From contig CAZNWH010000015.1 in the NCBI GenBank assembly GCA_964576765.1, forward strand, positions 1-30,375: a stretch of 30,375 bases of DNA, in the 5' to 3' direction. The position numbers and the translations under genes were made by a program. Positions 1-8,269 of this stretch are shown piece by piece (position 1 is the first letter of the stretch; every line of letters begins with the position of its first letter). The notes beneath the pieces were generated by a model. It saw nothing but the letters and a program-made list of their open reading frames with translations, searched no databases and was not told where the DNA came from. Source of the DNA: Hellea sp964576765. GTDB taxonomy: Bacteria > Pseudomonadota > Alphaproteobacteria > Caulobacterales > Maricaulaceae.

Positions 1-503
1 AAAAGTTGTTCCGCCAGTATATGCGTATCAATATCTCCTTTTAAATATCCATTGATCTTCGCGCTTTCACAGACTTGAGACGCAAGTTTGACTGAGCGCA
101 TGAAAATACCTTGCGGTGCTTGTTGTTCAAACAGCTTCTCACGTTCACCCGCTAAAAAGGCGGCCTTATAAAGCGTCTCGTCCTGCGCATATAACGATAT
201 AAGTTCATCCGTGAAAACTTGAACCGCCGAAATTGGATCCGCTTCGGATTGACGCGCGAGAACCTCCCCAATGCGGGAGACAACTTCATCGACTAGGTTT
301 TTAAATATCTCGGACTTCTTACCCAACAGATTATGAATAGTCGGAATGGTCACACCGGCCTGATTGGCCAATTGTGAAAGCGTGAGCGCGTCGTAGCCTT
401 TTGTCGCAATAATTTGTCCGGCACAGGCCAGAATACGTTCTTTGCGGCGGAGCTTATTGGCTGTGCGGGTAACGCTACCGCGGGCGAGAGTTTGGACTGA
501 CAT
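1..503 (-). CDS. TetR/AcrR family transcriptional regulator (3' end cut by window edge)
   Basis: This is an open reading frame on the minus strand starting at the ATG at 503-501 and running off the left edge, so about 167 N-terminal residues are visible. The N-terminal part has the TetR pattern: an Arg/Lys-rich stretch followed by ERILACAGQIIATKGYDALT, then a helix-turn-helix containing LSQLANQAGVTIPTIHNLLG and KKSEIF. The remainder is alpha-helical, as expected for the ligand-binding and dimerisation domain. TetR proteins usually repress a neighbouring or divergent gene until a small ligand binds. The divergent PhyH-type dioxygenase starts 85 bp away, so it is the obvious candidate target, as is the regulator's own gene. 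The ligand cannot be read from the sequence. The family call is firm; the regulatory target is inferred. Confidence 0.88.
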   Translation of the reverse strand, partial: MSVQTLARGSVTRTANKLRRKERILACAGQIIATKGYDALTLSQLANQAGVTIPTIHNLLGKKSEIFKNLVDEVVSRIGEVLARQSEADPISAVQVFTDELISLYAQDETLYKAAFLAGEREKLFEQQAPQGIFMRSVKLASQVCESAKINGYLKGDIDTHILAEQL

Positions 504-522
504 TAAACGCCTCCGCAAAGTG

Positions 523-550
523 TTGACTCACAGATTTGCATGTATATAAA
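523..550 (+). promoter_or_regulatory. Putative sigma-70 promoter for the PhyH gene
   Basis: A TTGACT hexamer at 523-528 and a TATAAA hexamer at 545-550 are separated by 16 bp, close to the housekeeping consensus, and point toward the dioxygenase start at 588. Just downstream is the imperfect palindrome TTTTAT-CAATA-ATAAAA (about 553-569), a candidate TetR operator because it lies between promoter and start codon. The operator assignment is a guess. Confidence 0.5.
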
Positions 551-587
551 ATTTTATCAATAATAAAAACTGTGAAAAGGAAACGGG

Positions 588-1760
588 ATGGTTCAGGATA
601 TCAGCCGATCAATAGACGCCTGTGCGGCCCATTACGGCGATGATGCAGAGGCGATGAAAGCCTATCTGATAGCGGGACAAGCCAAAGCTCTTGTCTTACC
701 CAACCGCGGACCGCTCAAATTTAATGAAGACGGAACTGTCCACCAAGATATTCTAAGCGCCTATTCTGAGTTCGGATTTTATATTTTCGAAAATGTTTTA
801 TCAGAAGAAGAGCTCGGCGACATAAAAGATGATCTCGCAAAGATGAGAGAAAACTTCCCCGCCCACATGGGAGCAGAAACAGACATGCAGGGACGCCCTG
901 CTCTGGGAGCCGATAACAAAGCCCCAACATTGCAATGGGCAAAACCTTTATCCGACCCATTAGGCGGCACGCAAATCTTCAATGGTCGCCACCAAGTAAA
1001 AATGTTTGAACCTAAAGCTGCAAATGACGCCCCCGCCGCCGTCCCTCTTTATCTCGGCGGGTCATTACAATTTTCTCCGGCCTGTCTGCGCACTTACGCC
1101 CATCCCGCTTTATTGAGGTTCACAGAAGCGGTAAATGGCTCGGACTTCGTCCCCTTCACAGAAGGATTATTCATCAAAGACGCAGGGTATGGCCCAGCTG
1201 TATCTTGGCACCAAGATGGAGACACGCATTGGGATAGTCCAAATTTTGATGAAGACATTCACGGATTTAATTTTATGGGACAAGTTTACGGGAGCACAGC
1301 CGTTAACGGTGTATGGGTTGTGCCGGGAAGTCACAAAAAAGCACGCGCCAATATTGTAAAAATGGTAAAAGACGCAGGGAGCGAACGTCTTCCCGATGCT
1401 GTACCGATAATATGTAATCCGGGTGATGTTGTAGTCAATAATCGACAAATCATCCACGGCTCATTTGCCAATACAGGATATGAGCCGCGCCTTACTGTCA
1501 ATTTTGGATTTCATAAACGATCCTCTGTCTTGAATATCCACGGCGCCGGAATGCATGCCGAAGCGGCTGTTATGGATACAGATTTTATCGACACGCGGTC
1601 CCGCGTTATCGGATTAGCCATTGACGCCAGACGACAGCGTTTCCCTCATGAAACACCGTATCACTATGCCCCCTTTGCGGAACGACAAGCGGAATTCAAT
1701 TGGACAGAGAAGGCCCAAGCCAGTTTAAAAGATTACAACCTCATGGATCTGAGCATTTAG
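588..1760 (+). CDS. Phytanoyl-CoA dioxygenase (PhyH) family protein
   Basis: The 390-residue protein belongs to the PhyH family of Fe(II)/2-oxoglutarate-dependent oxygenases. The HxD iron ligands are visible as His208-Gln-Asp210 (SWHQDGDTHWD). The distal iron-binding histidine fits His290 (QIIHGSF), and Arg301 in EPRLTVNFGF is placed to bind the 2-oxoglutarate carboxylate. There is no signal peptide, so it is cytoplasmic. The AGGAAA upstream of the ATG is a reasonable ribosome binding site. Known family members hydroxylate phytanoyl-CoA, ectoine, quorum-sensing quinolones and many other small molecules; the substrate here cannot be deduced. The divergent TetR gene suggests induction by a substrate-like compound. 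It is monocistronic, and the next gene is convergent. Confidence 0.85.
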   Translation: MVQDISRSIDACAAHYGDDAEAMKAYLIAGQAKALVLPNRGPLKFNEDGTVHQDILSAYSEFGFYIFENVLSEEELGDIKDDLAKMRENFPAHMGAETDMQGRPALGADNKAPTLQWAKPLSDPLGGTQIFNGRHQVKMFEPKAANDAPAAVPLYLGGSLQFSPACLRTYAHPALLRFTEAVNGSDFVPFTEGLFIKDAGYGPAVSWHQDGDTHWDSPNFDEDIHGFNFMGQVYGSTAVNGVWVVPGSHKKARANIVKMVKDAGSERLPDAVPIICNPGDVVVNNRQIIHGSFANTGYEPRLTVNFGFHKRSSVLNIHGAGMHAEAAVMDTDFIDTRSRVIGLAIDARRQRFPHETPYHYAPFAERQAEFNWTEKAQASLKDYNLMDLSI

Positions 1761-1789
1761 AATTGGTTTGAACACTGGCATCCAAACAC

Positions 1790-2914
1790 CTACCCCTCAA
1801 ACAAGTCCCCCTGCCCTGAGACGGAACTCGGCACCCGAAATAGCGACGCGTTAAGCGGATTGCCCGACCTGAGCTGATCAATGCCGGTACGGATTTGGCT
1901 GGCACGGTAGCGCTGGGCGATTAACTGCGCGAAAGGCGTACGAATTTCTTTGCTGCGTGACCAAGCTGGATCATAATCACGCCCGCCATTCATCGCCCTT
2001 ATATGGTTCATAATCCGCTTGGCGCGATTGGGCGTAAACGCCTCTAACCATTCTTGAAAGAGCGGAGAAACTTCAAGCGGCAAGCGCAATATCGTATAAG
2101 CGGAATAGCTCGCCCCTAATTCCGCGGCGCGCGCCATAATGCTTTCAAGTTCACTATCATTCAAACCCGGTATCATCGGGCCGAGCATAATCCCCGTCCG
2201 AATGCCGGATTTGGCCAGTTTCTCCAAAGCTTCAAAGCGCCGCTCCGGTGTCGGGCAGCGTGGTTCCATAGCGCGGGCAAGCCCTCGGTCTTGCGTCGTA
2301 ATCGAAATCATACAGCGCGTCAGGTTTTTCTCGGCCATAGGGGCAAGAATTTCGATATCCCGCATGATCAGATTGGATTTCGTCAGCAAAGACACAGGAT
2401 GATTAAACTCTGACAACACCCGTAGAATACTGCGCGTTAAACGTAATTGCCGCTCGATCGGTTGATAAGCATCCATATTTGTCCCGATGGCTATAGTGCG
2501 CACTTTGTAACGCGGACTAGACAGCTCTTTGCGTAAAAGCTTAGGTCCGTCAGGCTTAACAAAAAGCTTGGTTTCAAAATCAAGTCCGGGAGAGAGCCCG
2601 TGATAGGCATGGGTCGGGCGAGCGAAACAATAGATACAGCCATGCTCACACCCGCGATAGGGATTGATCGAGCGGTCAAAGCCGACATAGGGCGAGTTTA
2701 CACGGTTTATAATGGTGCGCGGGTGCTCTATCGTGATCGTTGTTTTGCGTGCAGTTTTGTCTTCATCCGGCAGGCTGTCCCAATCTTCATCCGAACGCTC
2801 GCGGGTTTCCGACTCATAACGCCCTGTTTCATTACTGCGAGCACCCCGTCCTTTTTCGCGTAAAGCCAGATCACGTTTTGGCGTTCTAAAGGATATAAAA
2901 TGCGGTTTAGCCAT
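1790..2914 (-). CDS. PA0069-family radical SAM protein
   Basis: The 374-residue protein has the radical SAM 4Fe-4S motif as Cys89-x3-Cys93-x2-Cys96 (RGCEHGCIYCFARPTHAY) in a context typical of the PA0069 subfamily, which is distantly related to spore photoproduct lyase. The stretches LLTKSNLIMRDIEIL and ISITTQDRGLARAMEPR continue the TIM-barrel core, and the N-terminal ~55 residues are charged and probably flexible. I place the start at the ATG at 2914, giving MAKPHF. An in-frame TTG three codons upstream is possible but less likely, because an AGAG about 9 nt upstream suits the ATG. The chemistry of this subfamily is not established; a role in nucleic acid repair or modification is often suggested from similarity only. 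It converges on the PhyH gene. Confidence 0.87.
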   Translation of the reverse strand: MAKPHFISFRTPKRDLALREKGRGARSNETGRYESETRERSDEDWDSLPDEDKTARKTTITIEHPRTIINRVNSPYVGFDRSINPYRGCEHGCIYCFARPTHAYHGLSPGLDFETKLFVKPDGPKLLRKELSSPRYKVRTIAIGTNMDAYQPIERQLRLTRSILRVLSEFNHPVSLLTKSNLIMRDIEILAPMAEKNLTRCMISITTQDRGLARAMEPRCPTPERRFEALEKLAKSGIRTGIMLGPMIPGLNDSELESIMARAAELGASYSAYTILRLPLEVSPLFQEWLEAFTPNRAKRIMNHIRAMNGGRDYDPAWSRSKEIRTPFAQLIAQRYRASQIRTGIDQLRSGNPLNASLFRVPSSVSGQGDLFEG

Positions 2915-3019
2915 GAAACACAACTCTATAAAATGAATATTTTCCTAGGACTTTATTCCCTTAAGAGTCAAGAACAAAATAAGAACGAATAGGCTATTAT
3001 CCACAACTGATAATCCCCT

Positions 3020-3048
3020 TTGGTGACTCACACACACTCTGGTATAGA
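3020..3048 (+). promoter_or_regulatory. Putative sigma-70 promoter for the DUF533 gene
   Basis: TTGGTG (3020-3025) and TATAGA (3043-3048) are separated by 17 bp and lie about 25 bp upstream of the start codon. The -35 element is only partly consensus, so this is a moderate call. Confidence 0.4.
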
Positions 3049-3072
3049 TTCGTGACCATTACGGAGGACATC

Positions 3073-3813
3073 ATGGCTGCTGAACAACTCAATCTAAAAA
3101 ATCTCGACCTTAAAAATTTGGACGCGCAACAATTACTGGAACAAATTTTGGCCACTGGAAAAGACCTCGTAAAACAAGGCAAAGCCCAGACAGGCGATCT
3201 GAGCGTAAAGGGTAAGGCCCTCGCCGCCAGAGGCGAAGATTATCTCCTTGATAAATTAAACCTTGAAGACACAGAGGTCAGCCGCGAAGCCCTCCGGAAG
3301 GGTGTTGGGACAGGCGCCGCTGCTGGAGCATTAGCCCTTCTCCTTTCATCCCGTTCTGGCCGAAAACTAGCCACACTTGGCGGCCTTGGCGCGCTAGGGA
3401 CGCTAGCGTATAAAGCCCATAAAGCGGGAAAGATGCCGACAAGCGCGGATGAAGTCATCGGATTATTAAAAGGACAAAAAGCTAATGATCGCTCCGAAGC
3501 GCTCATCCGCGCGATGATCTCGGCAGCCAAAGCCGACGGCTCTATCCATGATAATGAAGTCGCGCTGATTAAAAGCTATAAAGGAACCTCTGCGGCTTCC
3601 CTCCAAGCCGTTATGGATCAACCTGCCAATGCCAAAGCCATTGCAGCTCTCGCAGATAGCGACCAAGCCTGCGCAGAAATCTATGCTGTCTCTTGCCGCG
3701 TCGCTAATGGCCTCAACCCGAAAGAGCGCGATTACCTCGATAAGCTGGCCATGGAAATGAAAATGGACCCTGAACTGGCAGCACGTATCGAAACGGATGT
3801 CCGTACTGGGTAA
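3073..3813 (+). CDS. DUF533 / TerB-like protein
   Basis: I take the ATG at 3073 as the start because ACGGAGG at 3061-3067 is a strong Shine-Dalgarno five bases upstream; a GTG at 3052 would place that site inside the gene. The 246-residue product has a Leu/Asn-rich N-terminus with a short internal repeat (NLKNLDLKNLD). A Gly/Ala-rich hydrophobic stretch follows (GAAAGALALLLSSRSG, then GGLGALGTLAYKAHKAG). The C-terminal half is TerB-like and helical, beginning ALIRAMISAAKADGSIHDNE. This is the layout of the DUF533 (YebE-like) family, whose function is unknown; the hydrophobic part suggests membrane association. The next gene (CoxE-like VWA) is co-directional with an 84-bp gap, so co-transcription is possible. 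Confidence 0.82.
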   Translation: MAAEQLNLKNLDLKNLDAQQLLEQILATGKDLVKQGKAQTGDLSVKGKALAARGEDYLLDKLNLEDTEVSREALRKGVGTGAAAGALALLLSSRSGRKLATLGGLGALGTLAYKAHKAGKMPTSADEVIGLLKGQKANDRSEALIRAMISAAKADGSIHDNEVALIKSYKGTSAASLQAVMDQPANAKAIAALADSDQACAEIYAVSCRVANGLNPKERDYLDKLAMEMKMDPELAARIETDVRTG

Positions 3814-3897
3814 TGGCTCCATAACAATATAACATGGGCATATAAAAGCGCCGCAGAGTATCTTGCCCTCCCCTTATGACTGTGTAAAACACCGCCT

Positions 3898-5085
3898 ATG
3901 TTTCAAAGTTTCTTCACAGAACTGCGCGCGGCTAAAATTCCCGTCACAATTCGGGAATACCTCACCCTGATAGAAGGCGTGGATAAGGGCGTGGCTCACG
4001 ATAGTCTGGATGGATTTTATTATCTCTCCCGCACAGCGCTGGTCAAAGATGAGCGTGATCTGGATAAATTCGATCAGGTCTTCTCCCATGTCTTTCGCGG
4101 GGTTGATTATCTGAACGATATATTCGGGCATGACGAGCATGAAATTCCGATGGACTGGCTTAAGAAGCTTGCAGAGAAGCATCTCACCCCCGAAGAGATG
4201 GCCGAAATCGAAGCTCTGGGTGATTTTGACAAAATCATGGAAGCCTTAAAAGAACGCCTTGAAAATCAGGATAAGCGCCATGAAGGCGGCAGTAAAAATA
4301 TCGGCACGGCAGGCACGTCTCCTTTTGGTGCTTACGGCTATAACCCCGAAGGCGTACGCATTGGACAAGCCGAAAGCCGCCATAAGAAGGCCACCAAGGT
4401 TTGGGATAAGCGTAACTTTAAAAACCTAGATGGTGACCGTGAAATCGGAACGCGTAATATCAAGATCGCGCTTCGCCGCCTACGCAAATTTGCCCGTGAG
4501 GGCGCACTAGATGAGCTTGACCTCGACGGAACGATTCGCGGCACAGCCAAACAAGGTTGGCTTGATATTAAAATGCGGCCTGAGCGGCGCAACGCTGTTA
4601 AAGTTCTGGCCTTCTTTGATATTGGCGGATCTATGGACGCTCATGTTAAACAGGCGGAAGATTTATTCTCTGCGGCAAAATCCGAATTTAAGCGGCTGGA
4701 ATATTTTTACTTTCACAACTGTCTCTATGAACATGTTTGGAAAGATAATATCCGGCGCAGGCGTGAAGTGACGCCGACGTGGGATATTTTGCATAAATTC
4801 GCGTCCGATTACCGTGTTGTCATTGTTGGGGATGCCGCGATGAGTCCTTATGAAGTCGCGATGCGCGGCGGATCGGTTGAGCATTGGAATGAAGAACCCG
4901 GCGCGCTGTGGCTTAAACGGTTTACCGACGTTTATCCACATCTGATCTGGATTAACCCGACCGAAGAAAAATATTGGGCATTTTCACAAAGCACGAAAAT
5001 GATACAAGAAATTATTGGCGAAGACCGGATGTTTCCCATGACATTATCTGGACTTGAAAACGCCATGAAAGAATTAGCCAGATAA
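3898..5085 (+). CDS. VWA domain protein, CoxE-like family
   Basis: The 395-residue soluble protein has the CoxE-like layout: a helical N-terminal region (MFQSFFTELRAAKIPVTIRE) followed by a C-terminal von Willebrand A domain. The metal site reads Asp241-Ile-Gly-Gly-Ser245 in FFDIGGSMDAHV, so the first serine of the canonical DxSxS is glycine. From memory this DIGGS form is common in the family. The VVIVGDAAMSPYEVA region is the usual second loop. CoxE-like proteins typically work with a MoxR-type AAA+ ATPase encoded next to them. Here no ATPase is adjacent; the nearest MoxR gene is about 8 kb away at 12901, in its own operon. Its stop codon overlaps an in-frame ATG of the next gene by one base, and the gene pair is probably one transcript. 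Confidence 0.85.
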   Translation: MFQSFFTELRAAKIPVTIREYLTLIEGVDKGVAHDSLDGFYYLSRTALVKDERDLDKFDQVFSHVFRGVDYLNDIFGHDEHEIPMDWLKKLAEKHLTPEEMAEIEALGDFDKIMEALKERLENQDKRHEGGSKNIGTAGTSPFGAYGYNPEGVRIGQAESRHKKATKVWDKRNFKNLDGDREIGTRNIKIALRRLRKFAREGALDELDLDGTIRGTAKQGWLDIKMRPERRNAVKVLAFFDIGGSMDAHVKQAEDLFSAAKSEFKRLEYFYFHNCLYEHVWKDNIRRRREVTPTWDILHKFASDYRVVIVGDAAMSPYEVAMRGGSVEHWNEEPGALWLKRFTDVYPHLIWINPTEEKYWAFSQSTKMIQEIIGEDRMFPMTLSGLENAMKELAR

Positions 5086-5096
5086 TGGAGACAGGA

Positions 5097-5672
5097 ATGA
5101 AACACATTTTAGCTAGTCTAGCAGTCCTTACCCTTGCCGCTTGCGGTAATAGCAGTACAGATTCGGCGCCTAACAATGATAACAAAAGTAGTAAAGTAGC
5201 TGTAGCAAGCGATGGCCCAACCTCGATTTGCCCGGCAAGCGAAATCATAAATGATTTAGACGTTTATAGAAATGATCATCCAGCTGCGCAAGAAAACTTA
5301 GCCGCTTGGCATGTTGAGAATGGCAAACGGGACGGCGTCGTCACTACCGAATCAGGCTTGCAATATCAGATCATCAAAAAAGGACCGCCTAATGGCCCCT
5401 CACCCGTTGGTAGTCAGATCATCAAAGTCAATTATCATGGCTTTTTTCCCAATGGAGATGTTTTTGATAGTTCCTATGAACGGGGCCAAGCCATTGAGTT
5501 TCCGGCTAATGGAGTCATTAAGGGCTGGATCGAAGGGCTAGGCTTGATGAAACCTTGCGATGCTTGGACGATTTATGTTCCGGGTAACCTAGCCTATGGC
5601 CCCAGAGGTCGCGGCGGTATCCCACCTAATGCGACGCTCGGCTTTCATGTCCAATTGCTGGAAGTTAAGTAA
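5097..5672 (+). CDS. FKBP-type peptidyl-prolyl isomerase lipoprotein
   Basis: The start is set at the ATG at 5097 because GGAG at 5087-5090 is well spaced and the resulting N-terminus is a clean lipoprotein signal (MKHILASLAVLTLAAC, lipobox LAAC, lipidated Cys16). The 191-residue product continues with a low-complexity Ser/Asn/Lys linker and a short helical segment. A C-terminal FKBP domain follows: VNYHGFFPNGDVFDSSYERG, then FPANGVIKGWIEGLGLM and NLAYGPRGRGGIPPNATLGF. These match the conserved active-site loops of periplasmic FkpA/Mip-like isomerases, which catalyse prolyl cis-trans isomerisation during envelope protein folding. It starts within 12 bp of the upstream VWA gene's stop, so translation is probably coupled. 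Confidence 0.9.
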   Translation: MKHILASLAVLTLAACGNSSTDSAPNNDNKSSKVAVASDGPTSICPASEIINDLDVYRNDHPAAQENLAAWHVENGKRDGVVTTESGLQYQIIKKGPPNGPSPVGSQIIKVNYHGFFPNGDVFDSSYERGQAIEFPANGVIKGWIEGLGLMKPCDAWTIYVPGNLAYGPRGRGGIPPNATLGFHVQLLEVK

Positions 5673-5789
5673 AGCCTTACAGATAAGATCAAGCCTGCCA
5701 TATTTTTATCATCGACGGGCTTGCGTCTTAAGCTATTTTCCCATAAAGAGCGCCGCAAATTAAGATTTTTTCGCTCTAAATCTATGTAG

Positions 5790-5827
5790 ACCGCCTCTTT
5801 TATTGATTTGGGGCGGTTCGTTTTTTT
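5790..5827 (+). terminator. Rho-independent terminator-like hairpin
   Basis: ACCGCCTC at 5790-5797 pairs with GGGGCGGT at 5810-5817 (8 bp including one G-U pair) around a 12-nt loop, and seven T residues follow at 5821-5827. It lies after the FKBP gene and only 27 bp before the rplY start, so it could instead be a leader attenuator for rplY. An rplY promoter would have to sit upstream of or within this hairpin. Confidence 0.6.
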
Positions 5828-5853
5828 AGAGCGGCGACTAACAGGACAGAAAA

Positions 5854-6513
5854 ATGAGTGTTGTACTTGATGTAACCGTGCGTGAAAATACTGGCACGGG
5901 TGGCGCGCGCGCTTCTAGGCGTGAAGGACTTGTTCCTGGAGTGATTTATGGCGGAGATGATGCCCCTGTTGCTGTTTCTGTGAAATATAATGAAGTGTTG
6001 AAGGCTATTAATTCCGGTCAATTCCTGTCAAGCATGATCGAATTGTCTCACGAAGGCAAAACACAAAAGGTTTTGACCAAAGATGTTCAGTTTCATCCTG
6101 TAACGGATATGCCTGTCCATCTAGATTTTTATCGCGTGACAGCCAAATCTATCATTGAAGTTGAAGTCAGCGTGAATTTCGTTGGCGAAGATGTCGCGCC
6201 TGGTCTTAAAGCAGGTGGCACCCTTAACGTTGTACGTTATGCCATCGAAGTTAAATGTCCGGCGGGCAGCATTCCTGATAATATCACAGTTGATGTTTCT
6301 ACCATGGATATTGGCGACGCCATCCATATTTCAGAAGTGACCCTACCAGAAGGTGTGAAACCCTCTATTGCAGATCGTGACTTTACGATTGCCACAGTCG
6401 TTGCCTCACGCGCAACCATCGAAGAAGACGTCGATGAGGTCGAAGGTGAAGCAGGTGCTGAGGGCGCTGAAGGTGAAGCCCCTGCTGCTGAAGTCGAAGG
6501 CGGAGAAGGCTAG
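5854..6513 (+). CDS. rplY: 50S ribosomal protein L25, long (CTC/TL5) form
   Basis: The 219-residue product is the long L25 form. An N-terminal 5S-rRNA-binding domain (SVVLDVTVRENTGTGGARAS, then GLVPGVIYGGDDAPVAV) is followed by the TL5/CTC beta domain (VTDMPVHLDFYRVT; VPAEV-type motifs appear as VSTMDIGDAIHISEVTLPEG). The last ~30 residues are a Glu/Ala/Gly-rich acidic tail, common in alphaproteobacterial L25 and likely disordered. AGGACAG about 7 nt upstream of the ATG is a good ribosome binding site. L25 binds 5S rRNA in the central protuberance of the large subunit. It heads the classic rplY-pth-ychF arrangement. Confidence 0.95.
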   Translation: MSVVLDVTVRENTGTGGARASRREGLVPGVIYGGDDAPVAVSVKYNEVLKAINSGQFLSSMIELSHEGKTQKVLTKDVQFHPVTDMPVHLDFYRVTAKSIIEVEVSVNFVGEDVAPGLKAGGTLNVVRYAIEVKCPAGSIPDNITVDVSTMDIGDAIHISEVTLPEGVKPSIADRDFTIATVVASRATIEEDVDEVEGEAGAEGAEGEAPAAEVEGGEG

Positions 6514-6578
6514 TCACAAGCTGGTTATCCTGGCTGCGCAGCTCATTTAAAGGGCCGAAAGAACAAGCGGAGCCTGAT

Positions 6579-7160
6579 ATGCTGTTATGGGTAGGACTTG
6601 GCAATCCTGGCGCAAAATATGCCGGAAACCGTCATAATATTGGCTTTCTCGTTATCGATGCTATTGGCGACGATCATAAAATCCTCAACAAAAAATCCCA
6701 ATTTAAAGGTATCGTTCGGCAAGGTATGATTTCGGCCAATGGGCGTCCTATAAAAATTCTATTGCTTAAACCTATGACCTTCATGAACGAGTCAGGGCAA
6801 TCGGTTCAGCAAGCCATGCAGTTTTACAAAATTCCACTTGAAAACGTAACAGTCTTTCATGATGAACTTGATCTTGACCCCGGAAAGTTTCGTATGAAAA
6901 CAGGTGGGGGTATTGCAGGTCACAATGGGCTACGCTCTATTCGCCAACATTGTGGAGAAAGCTTTCACCGTGCGCGCATTGGCATCGGCCATCCCGGACA
7001 TAAAGACAAAGTCCACAGCTATGTTTTAAGTGATTTCGCCAAAGCTGAACACGGTATCAGAGATGACATTTGCAATGGGACTGCCCGATATGCCGATCTA
7101 CTAGCATCAGGCAATCGTGAATTATTTCAAACACGCGTCACAGAATACATAAAGGGTTAG
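6579..7160 (+). CDS. pth: Peptidyl-tRNA hydrolase
   Basis: The 193-residue enzyme cleaves peptidyl-tRNAs that drop off the ribosome, recycling tRNA. The catalytic signature is complete: Asn9 in VGLGNPG, His19 in NRHNIGF, Asn70 in TFMNESG, Asp95 in FHDELDLDPG and Asn116 in GHNGLRS, matching E. coli Asn10, His20, Asn68, Asp93 and Asn114. Length is normal for the family. It starts 65 bp after rplY and ends 2 bp before ychF, so it sits in the middle of an operon devoted to translation. Confidence 0.97.
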   Translation: MLLWVGLGNPGAKYAGNRHNIGFLVIDAIGDDHKILNKKSQFKGIVRQGMISANGRPIKILLLKPMTFMNESGQSVQQAMQFYKIPLENVTVFHDELDLDPGKFRMKTGGGIAGHNGLRSIRQHCGESFHRARIGIGHPGHKDKVHSYVLSDFAKAEHGIRDDICNGTARYADLLASGNRELFQTRVTEYIKG

Positions 7161-7162
7161 TC

Positions 7163-8260
7163 ATGGGTTTTAAGTGCGGCATAGTTGGTCTCCCCAATGT
7201 TGGGAAATCTACACTTTTCAATGCCTTAACCAAGACGGCTAATGCGCAAGCGGCCAATTATCCTTTCTGCACGATTGAGCCCAATGTGGGTGATGTCGCC
7301 GTGCCTGAAGCGCGACTCAACAAGATTGCGAAAATTGGCGGCTCCGCACAGATAATCCCTGCCCGTATGAACTTTGTTGATATTGCTGGCCTTGTTAAAG
7401 GCGCTTCACAAGGCGAAGGTCTTGGCAATCAGTTCCTCGCCAATATTCGAGAAACCGACGCCGTGATTTATGTTCTGCGCTGTTTCGAAGATGAAGATAT
7501 TACACATGTTGATGGCCGCATTGATCCCATGGCAGACTTCGAAACCGTTGAAACAGAATTAATGTTGGCGGATTTAGAAAGCCTTGAAAAACGCAAAGGC
7601 GGACTAGAAAAAAAGCTTAAGCAAAATGATAAAGAAGCTATACAAACCATGCGCCTTATTGAAATGGCAATTACCGCCCTAGAAGGAGGCAAACCAGCCA
7701 GAACCGTTGAGATTGAACAAGACGATCAAAAAGCCTGGAAGATGCTGCAGCTTTTAACCTCCAAGCCCGTACTTTATGTGGCCAATGTTGATGAAGACAG
7801 CGCGGCAGAGGGCAATGCCTATTCTGCCAAGGTCGTTGAACATGCTAAATCAGAAGGCGCATCGGCCGTGGCGATATCCGCGCAAATCGAATCGGAAATG
7901 GCATTACTTGAAGATGAGGAACAAGCCGAATATTTAGGCGCGATTGGGCTCGAAGAACCTGGTCTTAACCGCCTCATACGCGCAGGCTATGCCCTGCTCG
8001 GCCTGAAAACATATTTCACTGTCGGCCCCAAAGAAGCTCGGGCTTGGACCTTTAGAGAGGGATGGACCGCTCCAAGATGCGCAGGCGTTATCCATGGCGA
8101 CTTTGAAAAAGGCTTTATCCGCGCCGAAACCACAGCCTATCAAGACTATGTCGACAATAATGGCGAGCAAGGCGCGAAAGAAGCAGGAAAAACTCGCCAA
8201 GAAGGCAAAGACTATATCGTCAAAGATGGCGATATAATGCTGTTCAAATTTAACGTTTAA
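7163..8260 (+). CDS. ychF: Ribosome-binding ATPase YchF (Obg family)
   Basis: The 365-residue P-loop protein has the G1 motif GLPNVGKST at residues 9-17, the NYPFCTIEPNVG switch I region, and DIAGLVKGASQGEGLGNQFL around G3. The G4 position reads NVDE rather than NKxD, the hallmark that makes YchF prefer ATP over GTP. A coiled-coil insertion (LESLEKRKGGLEKKLKQNDK) and the C-terminal TGS domain with AWTFREG and VIHGDFEKGFIRAE complete the family layout. It starts two bases after the pth stop codon. YchF binds the ribosome and has been linked to oxidative stress responses. The gene converges on the MOSC gene with only 9 bp between stops. Confidence 0.97.
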   Translation: MGFKCGIVGLPNVGKSTLFNALTKTANAQAANYPFCTIEPNVGDVAVPEARLNKIAKIGGSAQIIPARMNFVDIAGLVKGASQGEGLGNQFLANIRETDAVIYVLRCFEDEDITHVDGRIDPMADFETVETELMLADLESLEKRKGGLEKKLKQNDKEAIQTMRLIEMAITALEGGKPARTVEIEQDDQKAWKMLQLLTSKPVLYVANVDEDSAAEGNAYSAKVVEHAKSEGASAVAISAQIESEMALLEDEEQAEYLGAIGLEEPGLNRLIRAGYALLGLKTYFTVGPKEARAWTFREGWTAPRCAGVIHGDFEKGFIRAETTAYQDYVDNNGEQGAKEAGKTRQEGKDYIVKDGDIMLFKFNV

Positions 8261-8269
8261 TAAAGCTTC

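Noticed and set aside
1135..1457. Overlapping reading frames inside the PhyH gene
   Set aside because: They lie in alternative frames of a well-supported gene, with no ribosome binding site or family resemblance.
6121..6604. Antisense reading frames opposite rplY
   Set aside because: They reflect the biased composition of the acidic tail coding sequence and have no recognisable domains.
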